This document shows positions 46,354-58,040 of a stretch of DNA of 64,000 nucleotides, one piece after another (positions within the stretch are counted from its first letter, which is position 1; each line of letters opens with the position of its first letter). This DNA comes from Branchiostoma floridae (lineage: Eukaryota > Chordata > Leptocardii > Amphioxiformes > Branchiostomatidae), in assembly GCF_000003815.2 (NCBI RefSeq), contig NC_049995.1:4465237-4529236 (forward strand), given 5' to 3'. A model generated the notes under the pieces. It was not told where the DNA came from. It did not search any database and saw only the letters and a program-made list of their open reading frames with translations. Position numbers and translations under genes: made by a program.

Positions 46354-49300
46354 ATGGCCGCCGCTCCCAAAGACAGCGCAGTTCGTCTTCGTTCCTACCA
46401 AGACGAGAGCTATTTGCATGGGTTTCTTGGAACTGTGGGCGACTTACAGAAGGCTGGGATACTGCAGGATGTCGTCCTTGAAGTCGAGGGCCGGCGGTTT
46501 CCCTGCCATCGGCTTGTTCTGTCCGCGGCCAGCCCCTACTTCAGGGCCATGTTTACAAGTGACATGGCGGAAAGTCGTCACAAGACGGTTGTATTACAGG
46601 TAGGTTTGTGTAACATTTAGGGTAAATAAAACAAAAATGGGGACCTACAAAGATGCTAAGTATTCTAAAGAAATGTTGAGAACTTGGGGAGCGCATAATT
46701 TGTAACTTATAGTTAAGCTTTCTTGTGATGATATGTGATGATATGTGATCTTGTCCCCCTTCCCGTGTATCTCTTTTGTTTTGAACTTTTTATATCAACT
46801 TTGCTGCCTTCTTGAAGCACTTAACACTTCAATGGATGATTAAATGTTAACAATAATTCTGTGCAGTGAGTTATACCAGGGATATTATCATAATGTATTT
46901 GTTTATTTATGTAGTTATTCATGTTATTGTTATTTATCAAGGCATCATGACAAAGACTGAAAAAGACTACATTTGTCACATTATGTACATTAGTAACATC
47001 ATGATGATCTGTTGTGTTGTAGCGTTCTTACAGAATTTATTCAAAGTTCGTTTGTTATTAAATTGTATCAAACTCTACATGTAGGGTTTAGATGTGGCCA
47101 TGTTTGTGGAGATCCTGAGTTACATCTACTCTGGAACCCTCCATGTGTCCCTGGACAAAGTGCAGCCCCTGTACCAGGCAGCCGACCTCCTCCAACAGGA
47201 CTATGTGAGAGACACCTGCAGCAGCTACATGGCCTTCAATGTGGAACATGGCACCTGTGTGGAGCTGTACAAGTTTGCTGATGTCTTCTCTGTGGACATT
47301 GTCCTGAAGCATTGTCTGCAGTGTATCTGCAAGCACTTTGTGACGGTTGGTATTCTTTTATGTTTTGATAACTCTTTTAACATTAAAAAAATATTTTCAG
47401 GCATATACTTGACAGCCTCTAATCTAGAGACCTTATACATGTCATATGCTTTACCTGATCCAGATGACCATTCACTTGAAACTCATCAAGTTAGCAATGG
47501 AGAAAAGCTGATTGCAAAAAAGGTGTAAGCCTCTGGCAATCTTCTGGTAAAAGTTGTTCATAAAGCATAGTTTCAGGCATATACTTGACAGCCTTTGAAT
47601 CTCCCTACATGAAGAAATGCATGTATTTGGCATCTCCACAGCTTGCATCCAGTGATGAGTTCTGCAGCCTGAGTGTGAATCAGCTGACTAAGATCATCAG
47701 CTACGATGAGCTGGATGTTAAAGAGGAAACAACAGTGTGGGAGGCTGTGGTGAGATGGGTGCAGCACAGCAGGGAGGACAGGTGGGATTTGTTCACTCAT
47801 GTCTTAATTGCATTTATGAGTGCAGAAATTTTAATGACTAATCTAAACCAATTTGTTGAAGAGATTCTGCAGTGAGTTGGTAAAACGTTAAACCCCTACC
47901 GTGTACCCCACAGGCTGCACCACCTTCCCAGCATCCTCCCTCACATCCGCTTCAACCTGATGACCCCAGAGGACAAGACAGCCATCTTGGAACACCCTCT
48001 GGTCAGGGAGGATCTTGGGAGTTCTAAAGTCATCAGGGAAAGGGCAAAGAAAAGGAAACTGAAGCCGAGACTTGGGATGACAACGGAAATGCTTCTGCTG
48101 TATGATATGGGGTATGTAATACTTCTTCCTCGTTTGACGTAACTTAGTAGATTAGGAACAATCCTACCATAATACTATTCCACATTTTGTGATCCTGATA
48201 AACACACTTCCACAGTGTCAATTATGTAGATATACTCTGCTCCAACTTATACTTTTAAAACTTCTCAAGAAGCTACATTTGATAAACAAAACAATTTAAT
48301 GCTGTGAGTTTGGCTTCATTCTTGAAGGAAATGTTTTTAATCATCCTCCTATGTAGGGACAATCCAACGGCGAAACCGCCTGTCTAGAGGTACCCTGCTT
48401 TCTCAACCGTCGCTCTTAATTCCTTTGGGCATCGCCACTAACCAGATATCAGCCAATCAGTTTTCAAAAGGGATCTTGCATATATAAGGGTAAGCTCATT
48501 AATATCTATAAGCAGGGCGGTCAGGAACTAAGAGTGACGGTTGAGAAAGCAGGGTACATTCAGACAGGCGGTTTCGCCATTGGATGTCATCGCGTAGGAG
48601 GATGTTTTCAATTTGATGTCCAGTCTCATTGATAATTTCTGATGTATCTTATTCTCCACAGGAAAGGCGATCTCCTCTTCTTGAACCCTCAGAAAGGGAA
48701 GTACATCAGTGACGAAGATGATATCTTTCCTGATAGCGCTGGTAAAACTTTCACCAGTGATTATAACATTTATGCGCTAGAACATGACTTAGACGATTCC
48801 GGTCAGATGTCCATGTTCAAGTACAACCATGCAGGCAATGAGTTTGAAGATGCTGGTATGTCTACAGTATCAAAGTTCCAGAGAGAGTACTCCGGTTGGC
48901 CCACTTACTGGGGCGAGTCCCTTATTGAAGTTGATCAGATTTTATATTACATCGCTGCTAATTTAGGAGAAGGCAGTGGATGGGTCCGTATGAAAAAGTA
49001 CAGTCGGCAGAAGGACCAATGGCAGGAGTGTTCACAGCTGCGACTTGATGGAACTTGGCATCGCAGCGCCGCATTGTCCTGTGGTCCGTACCTCTATTTC
49101 ATCCTGACCTCAGCAATGTATTGCTACGACCCAAGTCAGGACTGTTGGAGCGAGCGAAACCCACCAAATCTTGAGACTCGTCACTCGTTCCTCACAGCTG
49201 TTGCCATGGGAACAGAGATTTTCTGCACAGATATCGACTTCAATCAAACTAGGGTGTATGACACAGAGTCAGGTCATTGGAAGACACTGCAAGGCTGGCC

Positions 49301-49607
49301 GAATCAGGGAAACCTTCGTACCCATGAGTATCCACATCTTTTTGTACTTGAGAACCAGCTGCATGTACTTTTAGATGTCTATGACACTGCCAAAGAAGGA
49401 CCATCAGGAAAGTATCTGGTGTATGTGTATGACAGGTCTGCTGATGCCTGGAGAGACTTGAAGGCCGTCCTTCCTGATAAGGAATATCATATACTTGACC
49501 GTCTGTCCTCTGTGGCACGTTTATACCTACCTTTTCTAAAGGGAGCACAAAATCTCATCACCTCTTATGCAATCCGGCAGGATAAGAACACAGAGAGTAT
49601 GGCATAG
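46354..49607 (+). CDS. BTB-BACK-Kelch protein (KLHL/KBTBD family), copy 1, 596 aa
   Basis: Likely substrate adaptor for a Cullin-3 ubiquitin ligase. Exons 46354-46599, 47085-47345, 47642-47781, 47914-48111 and 48662-49607, phases consistent. The BTB domain (about residues 25-130) shows [20 protein letters not shown] and [12 protein letters not shown] in exon 1 and [17 protein letters not shown] in exon 2. BACK follows ([41 protein letters not shown]). The last exon holds a degenerate Kelch propeller ([38 protein letters not shown]). The start is the AACATGGCC ATG; an out-of-frame ATG lies 65 bases upstream. It is a tandem duplicate of the gene at 50940-55979. The last intron carries a TIR element the other copy lacks. 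Exact orthologue not assigned. Confidence 0.92.
48342..48604. mobile_element. TIR element with CCAAT/TATA cassette, intact copy in a Kelch-gene intron
   Basis: About 75-bp inverted ends starting CATCCTCCTA and ending TAGGAGGATG, with CGAAACCGCCTGTCT and AGACAGGCGGTTTCG inside. Flanks TTTTTAAT and TTTTCAAT match at 7 of 8 positions, a probable 8-bp target duplication (hAT-like). The centre holds CAGCCAATCAG, ATATATAAGGG and CAGGGCGGTCAG as in the 2076 copy. Confidence 0.85.
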
Positions 49608-50939
49608 TCTACTACATACAGCCAATGCAGGGCAGAACTGTTAAGTTAAAGAACATTTTTGTTTAGGTCTGGATTTTACCATATGTTACTATAATTGTGT
49701 TAATTGTTGAGACCACTCTTGTGTAATGGGATGAAGTTTGTCTTAATATGTTTATCAACACAGATGACGGTTTGTGATAAAACAGCATGTAAACCCGATA
49801 TATGCGTGTTTCTGTGTGTGTCACTGTTTGTTTTTGTGTGCATTTACAAGTGTGTGTACATGTGTGCATGCATGTGAGTGTGCAAATACCTGAGTACCAA
49901 TTTAAGCAGATGTGTTTTTCATATATGGTTATAAAAAGTTTCAGTTTAATAAGAAAAATCACATCTTGAACTATGAACTCTAGGAGGAGTTTTGTCATTT
50001 GCTTCCAGAGATATGTCCAGGAATTTGCCAAAGCGTTTATGTTGAAAGCACATCAAAACTTGTTGATCACTCAAAATCGCTTACTTAAATATAATTGATA
50101 ATTGCTGTAAGACCTAGTAGACCATACTGTAAATGCAGGAACTTTCGCGGTGGATTGATGTTCGCAGTTTTTGCGGCGGCCGTTTCACCTCAAACTTAAA
50201 ACCACCGCAAACATTCTTGCGAATTTAAAACCACCGCGAAAAGTTCTTTTTCTCCGCTATTGCAAAATTAAATCCCTGAGAACTTAGATACATTTACAGT
50301 ATTTGAACATGCACAACACGCATTAATTTTGTATTCTTGAAAAATGGAGGTGTTGTTTTTAGCATATCATAATCACATTAAAACTACTGGTATTGTTTTC
50401 AGCATTTCATACCTTGAAAAATGAAGATATTGTTTCCATAGCAATTACATTAATAACCTCTTGGTGGATTTTGATGATACATGTACAACGTATCTGACAT
50501 GTGGGTTGGTCCAGGGCAGACAAAGAGGAAGGTTAAGAGGCAGATAGCTTTTGATGTCAGGAAGAAGCAATGTACGTTTGGACCACCTTGTAGCTTCTTT
50601 TGTAACTGCAGAAGCGTTTTGTCTCAAGCTTGAAAGAGTGTGACTGAAGACAATCGCTTCTGATATTCTGGTTTTCAGTCAATAAAGAGAGATTCAAAGA
50701 GCTGCAGTTTCCATGAGAACTGCAGGGCCATAAAATACAATGTAACTCAGCCACTTAATGCGTCAAAACTCCTCTTTGTAGCATGGAGGCCACCTTTTCA
50801 CTTAAATCGATTCTTCGAAAACGTAGCAATTACGCAATCGGTAGACCTGATCCTCTACCTCATACCGCTACATTATGTGGGTAATCAAAGTACGGAAGCA
50901 GTTCCCTCCGGGAAGTACAGCTCCGCCATCATCATCAAC
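49608..50939. other. Spacer between the two BTB-Kelch copies
   Basis: Holds the 3' flank of copy 1 and, from about 49690, the duplicated upstream region of copy 2. An inverted-repeat element of the TACTGTAAATGCA family with GCGGTGG/CCACCGC motifs lies at about 50127-50300. No independent gene seen. Confidence 0.6.
50127..50302. mobile_element. 'TACTGTAAATGCA' palindromic repeat
   Basis: Begins ATACTGTAAATGCAGGAACTT and ends TACATTTACAGTAT; the interior alternates TTTCGCGGTGG with CCACCGCGAAAA and TTGCGAATT. Related sequence occurs at about 52033-52155 and 53455-53562 in the second Kelch gene. Small TIR element family with no coding capacity. Confidence 0.65.
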
Positions 50940-53900
50940 ATGGCCGCCGCTCCCCAAAAGTGCTTAGACAACGAAGTTCGTATTCGTTCCTGCCAAGACG
51001 AGAGCTATCTGCACGGGTTTCTTGGAATCATTGGCGACCTACAGAAGGCTGGGGTAATGCAGGATGTCGTCCTTGAAGTCGAGGGCCGGCGGTTTCCCTG
51101 CCATCGGCTTGTTCTGTCCGCGGCCAGCCCCTACTTCAGGGCCATGTTTACAAGTGACATGGTGGAAAGTCGTCACGGGGCCGGGGCGGTACCGGTTGTT
51201 TTACAGGTAGGTTTGTGTAAGCTTGAGGGGAAATCAATCAAAGTATGGAACTTAAGAAGATTCTACGTATTATATAGAGCTGTTAAAACTTGGGGAGCGC
51301 ATAATTTGTGTTCCCAACAAGTATAGTCAAGCTTTCTTGTGATTTGTGATCTTGCCCCCCCCCTCCCCTGATGTACTAGTATCGCTTTTGTTTCAATACT
51401 TTAAATGTCAACTTTGCAGCTTTCACCGAGAACTCAAAACTCTTTTCAGACTTGAATAAATGGTGAACTGTTAAATATACTTTGTGCATTTTGTCACAAT
51501 GTCCTTATGTAGTTATGTCATTTTTTTTGTTTACCAAGGCATAATGACAAAGACTGTAATAGTGTATATAACGGTTATCTGTACATTATTAGTGACATAA
51601 TTATGATTTGTTGTGCTGTAGTGATCTGAAAGAATTGAGGTTAAGTTCATTTGTTATTACATCCAACTCTACATGTAGGGTTTGGATGTGGCCATGTTTG
51701 AGGAGATCCTGAGTTACATCTACTCGGGAACCCTCCATGTGTCCCTGGACAAAGTGCAGGCCCTGTACCAGGCAGCCAACCTCCTCCAGCTGGACTATGT
51801 GAGAGATACCTGCAGCAGCTACATTTCCATGAACGTGGAGCGCTCCACCTGTGTGGACATGTACAAGTTTGCTGATGTCTTTTCTGTGGACATTGTCCTG
51901 AAGCGTTGTCTTCAGTGTATCTGCAAGCACTTTGTGAAGGTTGGTATTCACTCTAAAATTTAAATTGACTTAGGAATATAGATGACAGGCCCTAAAAACC
52001 TGATAATATGATTTCAGCACAGTAGAAACAAATACTGTAAATGCATTTAATTTCGCGGGGATTTAATTTCGCGGTAGCGGCAAAATGGACATTTCGCGGT
52101 GGATTTAATTTCGCGGTAGCGCCATCCCGCGAAATTCAATGCATTTTCAGCACTGCACTGTAGTCACGAACTGCCGTGTAAAACCCGGCGCCTCTACAAA
52201 CCGCCAGTCGGAAAACACTTGCTGGTTACCCGGTAAGGGTCCTATACAGACGGATAGAACAGTTTCCATGCTTTTGACTTGTTCTTGCGTGAGCCACTGT
52301 TACTGATCTAATCGTATCTACCCTCTCAATACGTAATAGTATACAGTAGTACGACCTTTGTATCATGGTGAACATACTGTACAGTACTGTAATACAGTTG
52401 GTCGTATGAAAAAATTACATGTGTGTCGTCAGTCAAGACTTCACCGTAGTAAGTACGAGGGCGGTTCAAAAAGTAATGCCACTGGTTTTATAACAGGCTC
52501 ATTTTTTCACCGAATGAGTTGCAATTTGGCACAGAGGTACAAGAATATATCCTCTTGAGATTGACATATCTCAATTTGTTGTTAAGATTTTTATAAGTGA
52601 CTGAGTTGAGTTCAAGATGACCACACCCTTGTTATCCCGTCGGAAGAAATTAGAGGGTCAATTAACGTGCAATTGATAATGTCTCTAAATCACTTACAGC
52701 TATTGTAAGGAACTAAAATTGCACATGTATCAAGTTGCATTTCTCTATAAGCCACATGCCTATTTTTATCTTTTAAATACAATCACTTATCATTTTTTCG
52801 TTCCTGATGTGAAGTAAGGTCGTCAGGGTCGTAATTAGCGGTGGATTAGGGGTGGTCTGCTTAACGTTTCCATAACCGACTTTTTTATTAACTGAGAAAA
52901 ATCAAACTTAACACACTTCTTGATCTTAAAACAGTTAATAATTGTGCTAAGTTTCGCATCTTTTGGCTAATGGAAAAGCAGTCTACAAAGACCTTTATTC
53001 AACAAATCACGTATTTGACTATTAATCAAACTGCCTGTAATATAGTAACTCGCTCCATTCTAGTGGCTGTAAAAGATGAACCATTGTGAGTTCAAACATG
53101 AAATTTGGTATGTAATCTATAGAGACATTTGTTATTGTACATGTAAAATTTCGGCTCCCTACAATAATTCTAAAATGGTAAGATCTAGAGGAACTGATCT
53201 CCTGACAAGCTTTTAAGGGTGTGGTCATCTTAAAATCATCTCAGTTGCTCATAAAAATTTGCACCACAAATTGAGATACATCAATCTCAAGAGGATATAG
53301 TCTTGTACATCTGTGCCAAATTTCAACTCATTCGATGAAAAAATGAGCCTGTTATAAAACCAGTGGCATTACTTTTTGAACCGCCCTCGTATGTCAAACA
53401 TTTCATTATACAGTGACAAAGACAGTAGTAGTATGTACATGGAGCGGAAAAGGCGGCGCCTGCAGACGAAATATTCGCGGTGGATTTAATTTCGCGGTGA
53501 AGCGGCCGCCGCGAAAACCGCGAATATTAATCCACTGCGAATATTTCTGCATTTACAGGAAGATGAAAGCTTCTGGTAAAAGTTGTTCATATACGAGGGG
53601 CGTTCAAGAAGTAATCCACCTGACCCACTTCCAGTTGTCTGATCTAGATGAAATTTTGCATATGTAATGATTCATATCTCTATGGGTTATGTTGCAAAAA
53701 ACAGCTCTGAACTAATTGTGGTTTTTGATTTAAAGGTGTTTGAACTGAGTCAGGTGTGAAATGGACCAGGTGTGAAATGGAGCCAGTTGAGTGTCGCGCA
53801 GTGATCCGGTTTTTGTATTTGAAAGGACGCATACCAAATGAGACTTTTGAGGAAATAAAAGAAACTTATGGTGATGATTCCCCATCATATGACCTTGTAA

Positions 53901-55979
53901 AACGCTGGCATTGTGAATTCAAACATGGCCGGAAGTCTGTGGAAACAGCTCCCAGACCTGGTTGTCCCTCTTCTGCCATTGATGAGGCATCTGTTGCAGG
54001 ACCAACCTGGGGCGTCCTACAAAAACGGTGTACAGAGCTGCATCAAACGATGGTAGAAATGCATAACTCTGGCTGATTCCTATGAAGAGAAAGACTAATA
54101 ACTGCACCAAGTTTCATTAATCTCCTCCTTTGGGAAATGGGTCAGGTGGATTACTTCTTGAACGCCCCTCGTAGTATACACATATATGAATCTCCATATA
54201 CGGGAAGAAATACATGTATTTGGTATCTCCACAGGTTGCCTTCAGTGAGGACTTCTGCAGCCTGAGTGTGAATCAGCTGACTAAGATCATCAGCCGTGAT
54301 GAGCTGGATGTTAAAGAGGAGACAACAGTGTGGGAGGCTGTGGTTAAATGGGTGCAGCACAGCAGGGAGGACAGGTGGGTGTTGTAAAGTTCTGAACATG
54401 GATATCTGTCTTGTGCCTGCTTCAATGCATGTGTGATTGCAGGTTTCATGTCTATCTGTCAATGAGAGTCACCTTCTAGAATTCTCTGCAGTGACTTGTG
54501 AGTTGGCAAAACGTTTAACCCCTACCCTGTACTCCACAGGCTGCACCACCTACCCAGCATCCTTCCCCACATCCGCTTCAACCTGCTGACCTCAGATGAC
54601 ACGGCAGCCATCTTGGAACATCCCCTGGTCAGGGAGAATTCTGGGAGTTCTAAGGTCATCAGGAAAATGGTTAAGAAAGGGAAACATAACCTGAAGCCCA
54701 GACTTGGGATGACAACAGAATTTCTTCTGTTAAGGGATATAGGGTATGTAATGCTTCTTCCTTGTTTAATTCAGTAGATTGGGAACAATCTTGCCATACT
54801 GTTAGTCCACATTTTGGGGCCTTGCAAAGCACACTTTCATATATAGTGTCAGTCCTGTTGATATGCTATGCACCTAATTCAAACTTGTACTTTGAACACT
54901 CCTCATGAGGCGAAATGACTAGAATTGATGAATGACACAACTTGAAGATGTGAGTTTGGCCTTATTCTTAAAGAAAAAAGTTTGAATCTTCAGTCTATTC
55001 TCATTGACAATTTATGATGTGTCTTATCCTCTCCAGGACAGGCGATCTTCTCTACATGAACCCTCAGAAAAGGAAGTACATCTGGCATCCTGATATCTTT
55101 CCTGATAGCGCTGGTACAGCTTTCACCAGCGATTATAATATTTATGTGCTGGAACATGACAGAGATCATACTGGTCAGTTGTCCATGTTTAAGTACAACC
55201 ATGCAGGCAATGAGTTTGAAGATGTAGGAATGTCTACAGTATCTGAGTTTCAGAGAGAGTACTCAGATACGTCCACTGACTCAAGGCAGTCCCTTGTTGA
55301 AGTTGGTCAGACTTTATATTACGTTGCTGCAGATTTAGAAGAAGGCAGTGGATGGGTCCGTATGAGAAAGTACAGTCGGCAGACGGACCAATGGCAGGAG
55401 TGTTCACAGCTGGAACTTGAAGGAACTTGGGAATGCAGTGCTGTACTGCCCTGTGGTCCTTACCTCTATTTCATTATGACCTCAGCCATGTATCGCTACG
55501 ACCCAAGTCAGGACTGTTGGAGTGAGCGAACTCCACCAAACCTCGAGTCACGCCACTCATTCCTCTCAGTTGTTGCCATGGGAACAGAGATTTTCTGTAC
55601 AGATAGTGACTTCAATCAGACCATGGTGTACGATTCAGAGTCGGACCATTGGAAGAAACTGCAAGGCTGGCCGAACAGGGGAAACCTTGGCACCAATAAC
55701 TGGCCATATTTTTTCCTACTAGAGGACCAGCTGCATGTACTGTTAGATACCTATGACACTACCAAAGAAGGATCATCAACAAAGTATCTGGTGTATGTGT
55801 ATGACAGGTCTGCTGATGCCTGGAGAGACTTGAAGGCCATTCTGCCTGATACGGAATATTATACACTCGGTCATCTGTCCTCTGTGGCACGTTTATACCT
55901 ACCCTTTCTAAAGGGAGCACAAAATCTCATCACCTCTTATGCAATCCGGCAGGATAAGAAAACAGAGAGTATGGCATAG
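50940..55979 (+). CDS. BTB-BACK-Kelch protein (KLHL/KBTBD family), copy 2, 604 aa
   Basis: Tandem paralogue of 46354-49607 with the same five-exon structure: 50940-51206, 51679-51939, 54235-54374, 54540-54743 and 55037-55979. Domains correspond one to one: BTB ([39 protein letters not shown]), BACK ([31 protein letters not shown]), and Kelch repeats ([25 protein letters not shown]). Differences include a KCLDNE insertion near the start, GAGAVP before the first junction, and many Kelch-surface substitutions such as WHRSAALSC to WECSAVLPC. That could mean diverged substrate choice. Intron 2 (51940-54234) is much longer than in copy 1 because of mariner-type insertions; the last intron lacks the TIR element of copy 1. 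Likely a Cullin-3 adaptor; specific target unknown. Confidence 0.92.
52033..52155. mobile_element. 'TACTGTAAATGCA' palindromic repeat
   Basis: ATACTGTAAATGCATTTAAT at the left and TTCAATGCATTTTCAGCAC at the right, with repeated TTTCGCGGTGGATTTAAT and a complementary CGCGAAATT. Same family as 50127-50302; intron 2 of Kelch copy 2. Confidence 0.6.
52454..53391. mobile_element. Mariner-type element with ~180-bp TIRs, non-autonomous
   Basis: Ends TACGAGGGCGGTTCAAAAAG and the complementary CTTTTTGAACCGCCCTCGTA, including the TA target. The inverted arms continue for about 180 bp (CCACTGGTTTTATAACAGGC, ATCCTCTTGAGATTGA, GATGACCACACCCTT). The interior of ~550 bp shows no transposase reading frame. 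Located in intron 2 of Kelch copy 2. Confidence 0.85.
53455..53562. mobile_element. 'TACTGTAAATGCA'-family fragment
   Basis: GCGGTGGATTTAATTTCGCG and the complementary CGAATATTAATCCACTGCG with a TGCATTTACAG end. Third copy of this small palindromic family within 3.5 kb, between two mariner elements. Confidence 0.55.
53592..54173 (+). mobile_element. Internally deleted mariner element
   Basis: Perfectly matching ends TACGAGGGGCGTTCAAGAAG / CTTCTTGAACGCCCCTCGTA with TA target, the arms extending through GTAATCCACCTGACCCA. About 580 bp against about 1.3 kb for a full mariner. The plus-strand ORF retains only the transposase DNA-binding part, so it cannot move on its own. Confidence 0.9.
53777..54076 (+). 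pseudogene. Mariner transposase N-terminus (HTH domain only)
   Basis: The second ATG in the frame (53777; an earlier in-frame ATG is at 53762) gives a 99-codon ORF that starts [18 protein letters not shown]. It continues with a [19 protein letters not shown] segment and [11 protein letters not shown], the mariner helix-turn-helix (HTH_48-like) pattern. The catalytic DD34D half is missing, replaced by a short out-of-family tail before a stop. DNA binding to its own ends could in principle survive; transposition cannot. Confidence 0.8.
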
Positions 55980-58040
55980 TGGGGCCTATTTACAGTTACA
56001 GCCAACACAGAGCAGGACTGTTCAACAATATTTTTGTTTAAGTCAATGGAGGTTGGACCTCCAGGTAATAAGGTACCCCAAATAGCAATTACTCAAGCAA
56101 CTGGGCATGATTTTTTAAACGGTCAGATGTTTCAGGTAGAATCCACTACCTTTCATGAAGGCATTCTGAAAAAAAGGATCACTGACAAAAGGTAGTGGAT
56201 TCTACCTGAAACGTCTGACCATTTCCAAAGTCATATATAGTTGCTTGTCAAGTGTTTGCTGTTTGGAGTATTTTTGTTTAGGTCTGGGTTTTGCCAAATG
56301 TTCCAACGATAGAACAAAAATGTTTTTGTACATTTTATATCTTATATTTTAGTAGCACTGTAACCTTTACCAGGTACCTTTGCTTCTTAATCTTATCTTT
56401 CCTATAGATAATAAGGAATGTCTTGGCACAGCTTACCTTAAGTAACGTGTCTTGAAATCTAACACTAATAAAAAGTTCACTTCTGTGGACAACTGTTTGT
56501 AGTATATTTGCATGTATATGAGGAAGCATTATATTCCATAGTGGTGAATGACAGGGATTTAATACTTGAGGCACTTGAAAGCCAAGTAGAGATGAACATT
56601 ATCAGCCATACATAGAGTCCATTCCAAGACACTGTGCGGATGTTTGTTGCCATTGTTTAGAATTGATTCTAAAGCTTTGTAATTATATGTCATGGACATT
56701 TTATACTTCAGAAATATTTTTAATGCTGTTACAACTTTATAAATATTTCCCCGGTCCTGTAAAACTTTGGAAATATTCATGATGTGGAATTGAATACTTC
56801 TAATGGTTTCTAAATGATGATAACAGCATTCTACCATTATTTACCATTTTCTACCATTTTTTGTAACATTTTGTAAATGGTTCAGTGGGCTGGGAAGATA
56901 GCAATTCACACATCCTTGCTAAGTACGGTTGGGTGTCAATGCAACAATGGCTCACCACAAAGGAACCACCAGTGCCCAGCAGTGAAATCTAAAAATATAC
57001 AGAGGCAACAATAGGGCTTACTTTTATGGGGGCAATAAACTAATTTCACCATTTGGCAAAGTTTACAAATATTTGTAAATGTGAAGGAATTACACTTTAT
57101 TCTAAATAAAGACATTTTTGTACAGTTACTTTCAAAATGTTTCTAAAACATTCAAAGGAATTCAAATAGATTAATATTTTCTTAGTCAATTTTTTTGAAA
57201 AAATTCTAATTATTGTGGCTTAGATATTCTTTTATTCAAAAGAATTCAGACTTATTACAAATATCACCTAAAAACCCTCATGGTGACTTGGAATGGACTC
57301 TAATATAATACATTATTCAATTATTCAAATGATAATTTAGAAGGAATCGCTATTGAGACTCTCTTTGCTAAAATATGACTTTCATACTTGAAATAACTTG
57401 TGTTATTAACGAATTCATGAAGAGAAGATAATAAACTAATATAATTTATGCAAATGAGGAGAAACGTTTATAATACGTTACTCGAAAAGGTCATTTGGCA
57501 AAGGTATGAGGTGATGGAATTCCAGAATCGTCAACATCACTACATTATATACGTCCACGTTCGAAATGGTAAAATCCGAGCTAAGGTAGTGGAGGAAAAC
57601 ACCAACAAACTCGTACACAGTGCATATAGAACACCATCGTGATTTCTATAATCCTATAACACAATAAGATCTCTAGATCTTGAAAGGCCATTGTACAACC
57701 CCCAATCGGATCCAAGAGGATACAAGCATTAAACGACGTACAACGGCAAAGCACCATGCTGCATGGTAAAATGTAATAAGGGGAGAAAGAGTCTTGTTCC
57801 TTGCACGGTCTTAGGCAAGTTATCTGATACTTTTGTATGTACTTGCGGAGCTTAAGTGTAGTGAACCTTTGCCCTTTGAACCGTGACGTAATGTAGCGTG
57901 ACGCTCGTCAATCTAGGCTTTGTTCAAGTGAAACTAACATGGAGACTGGTACCCGCGAAGGCATTGAGGAAGTTTTCTATACCTTTCGTTGTTTGAGTTT
58001 ATTTTGATCCACTCATGACTTGTAACTAGCACAGACCAGT
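55980..58040. other. Spacer between Kelch copy 2 and the NTase-TPR gene
   Basis: AT-rich. Includes the 228-bp foldback at 56041-56268 and a 64-codon ORF at 57448-57642 that I do not recognise. No other coding signal. The promoter of the NTase-TPR gene should lie in the last few hundred bases; no TATA box is obvious. Confidence 0.55.
56041..56268. mobile_element. 228-bp foldback with 12-bp target duplication
   Basis: Flanked on both sides by TATTTTTGTTTA (56029-56040 and 56269-56280). Arms of about 36 bp: GGTCAGATGTTTCAGGTAGA and its complement TCTACCTGAAACGTCTGACC, continuing into ATCCACTACCTTT. The same place after Kelch copy 1 (about 49655) reads TTTTTGTTTAGGTCTGG without the insert, an empty site. 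Confidence 0.85.

Noticed and set aside
46289-46603. 104-codon ORF overlapping Kelch exon 1
   Set aside because: Shadow of the BTB exon in another frame; kept only as a possible upstream ORF because the paralogue version is truncated.
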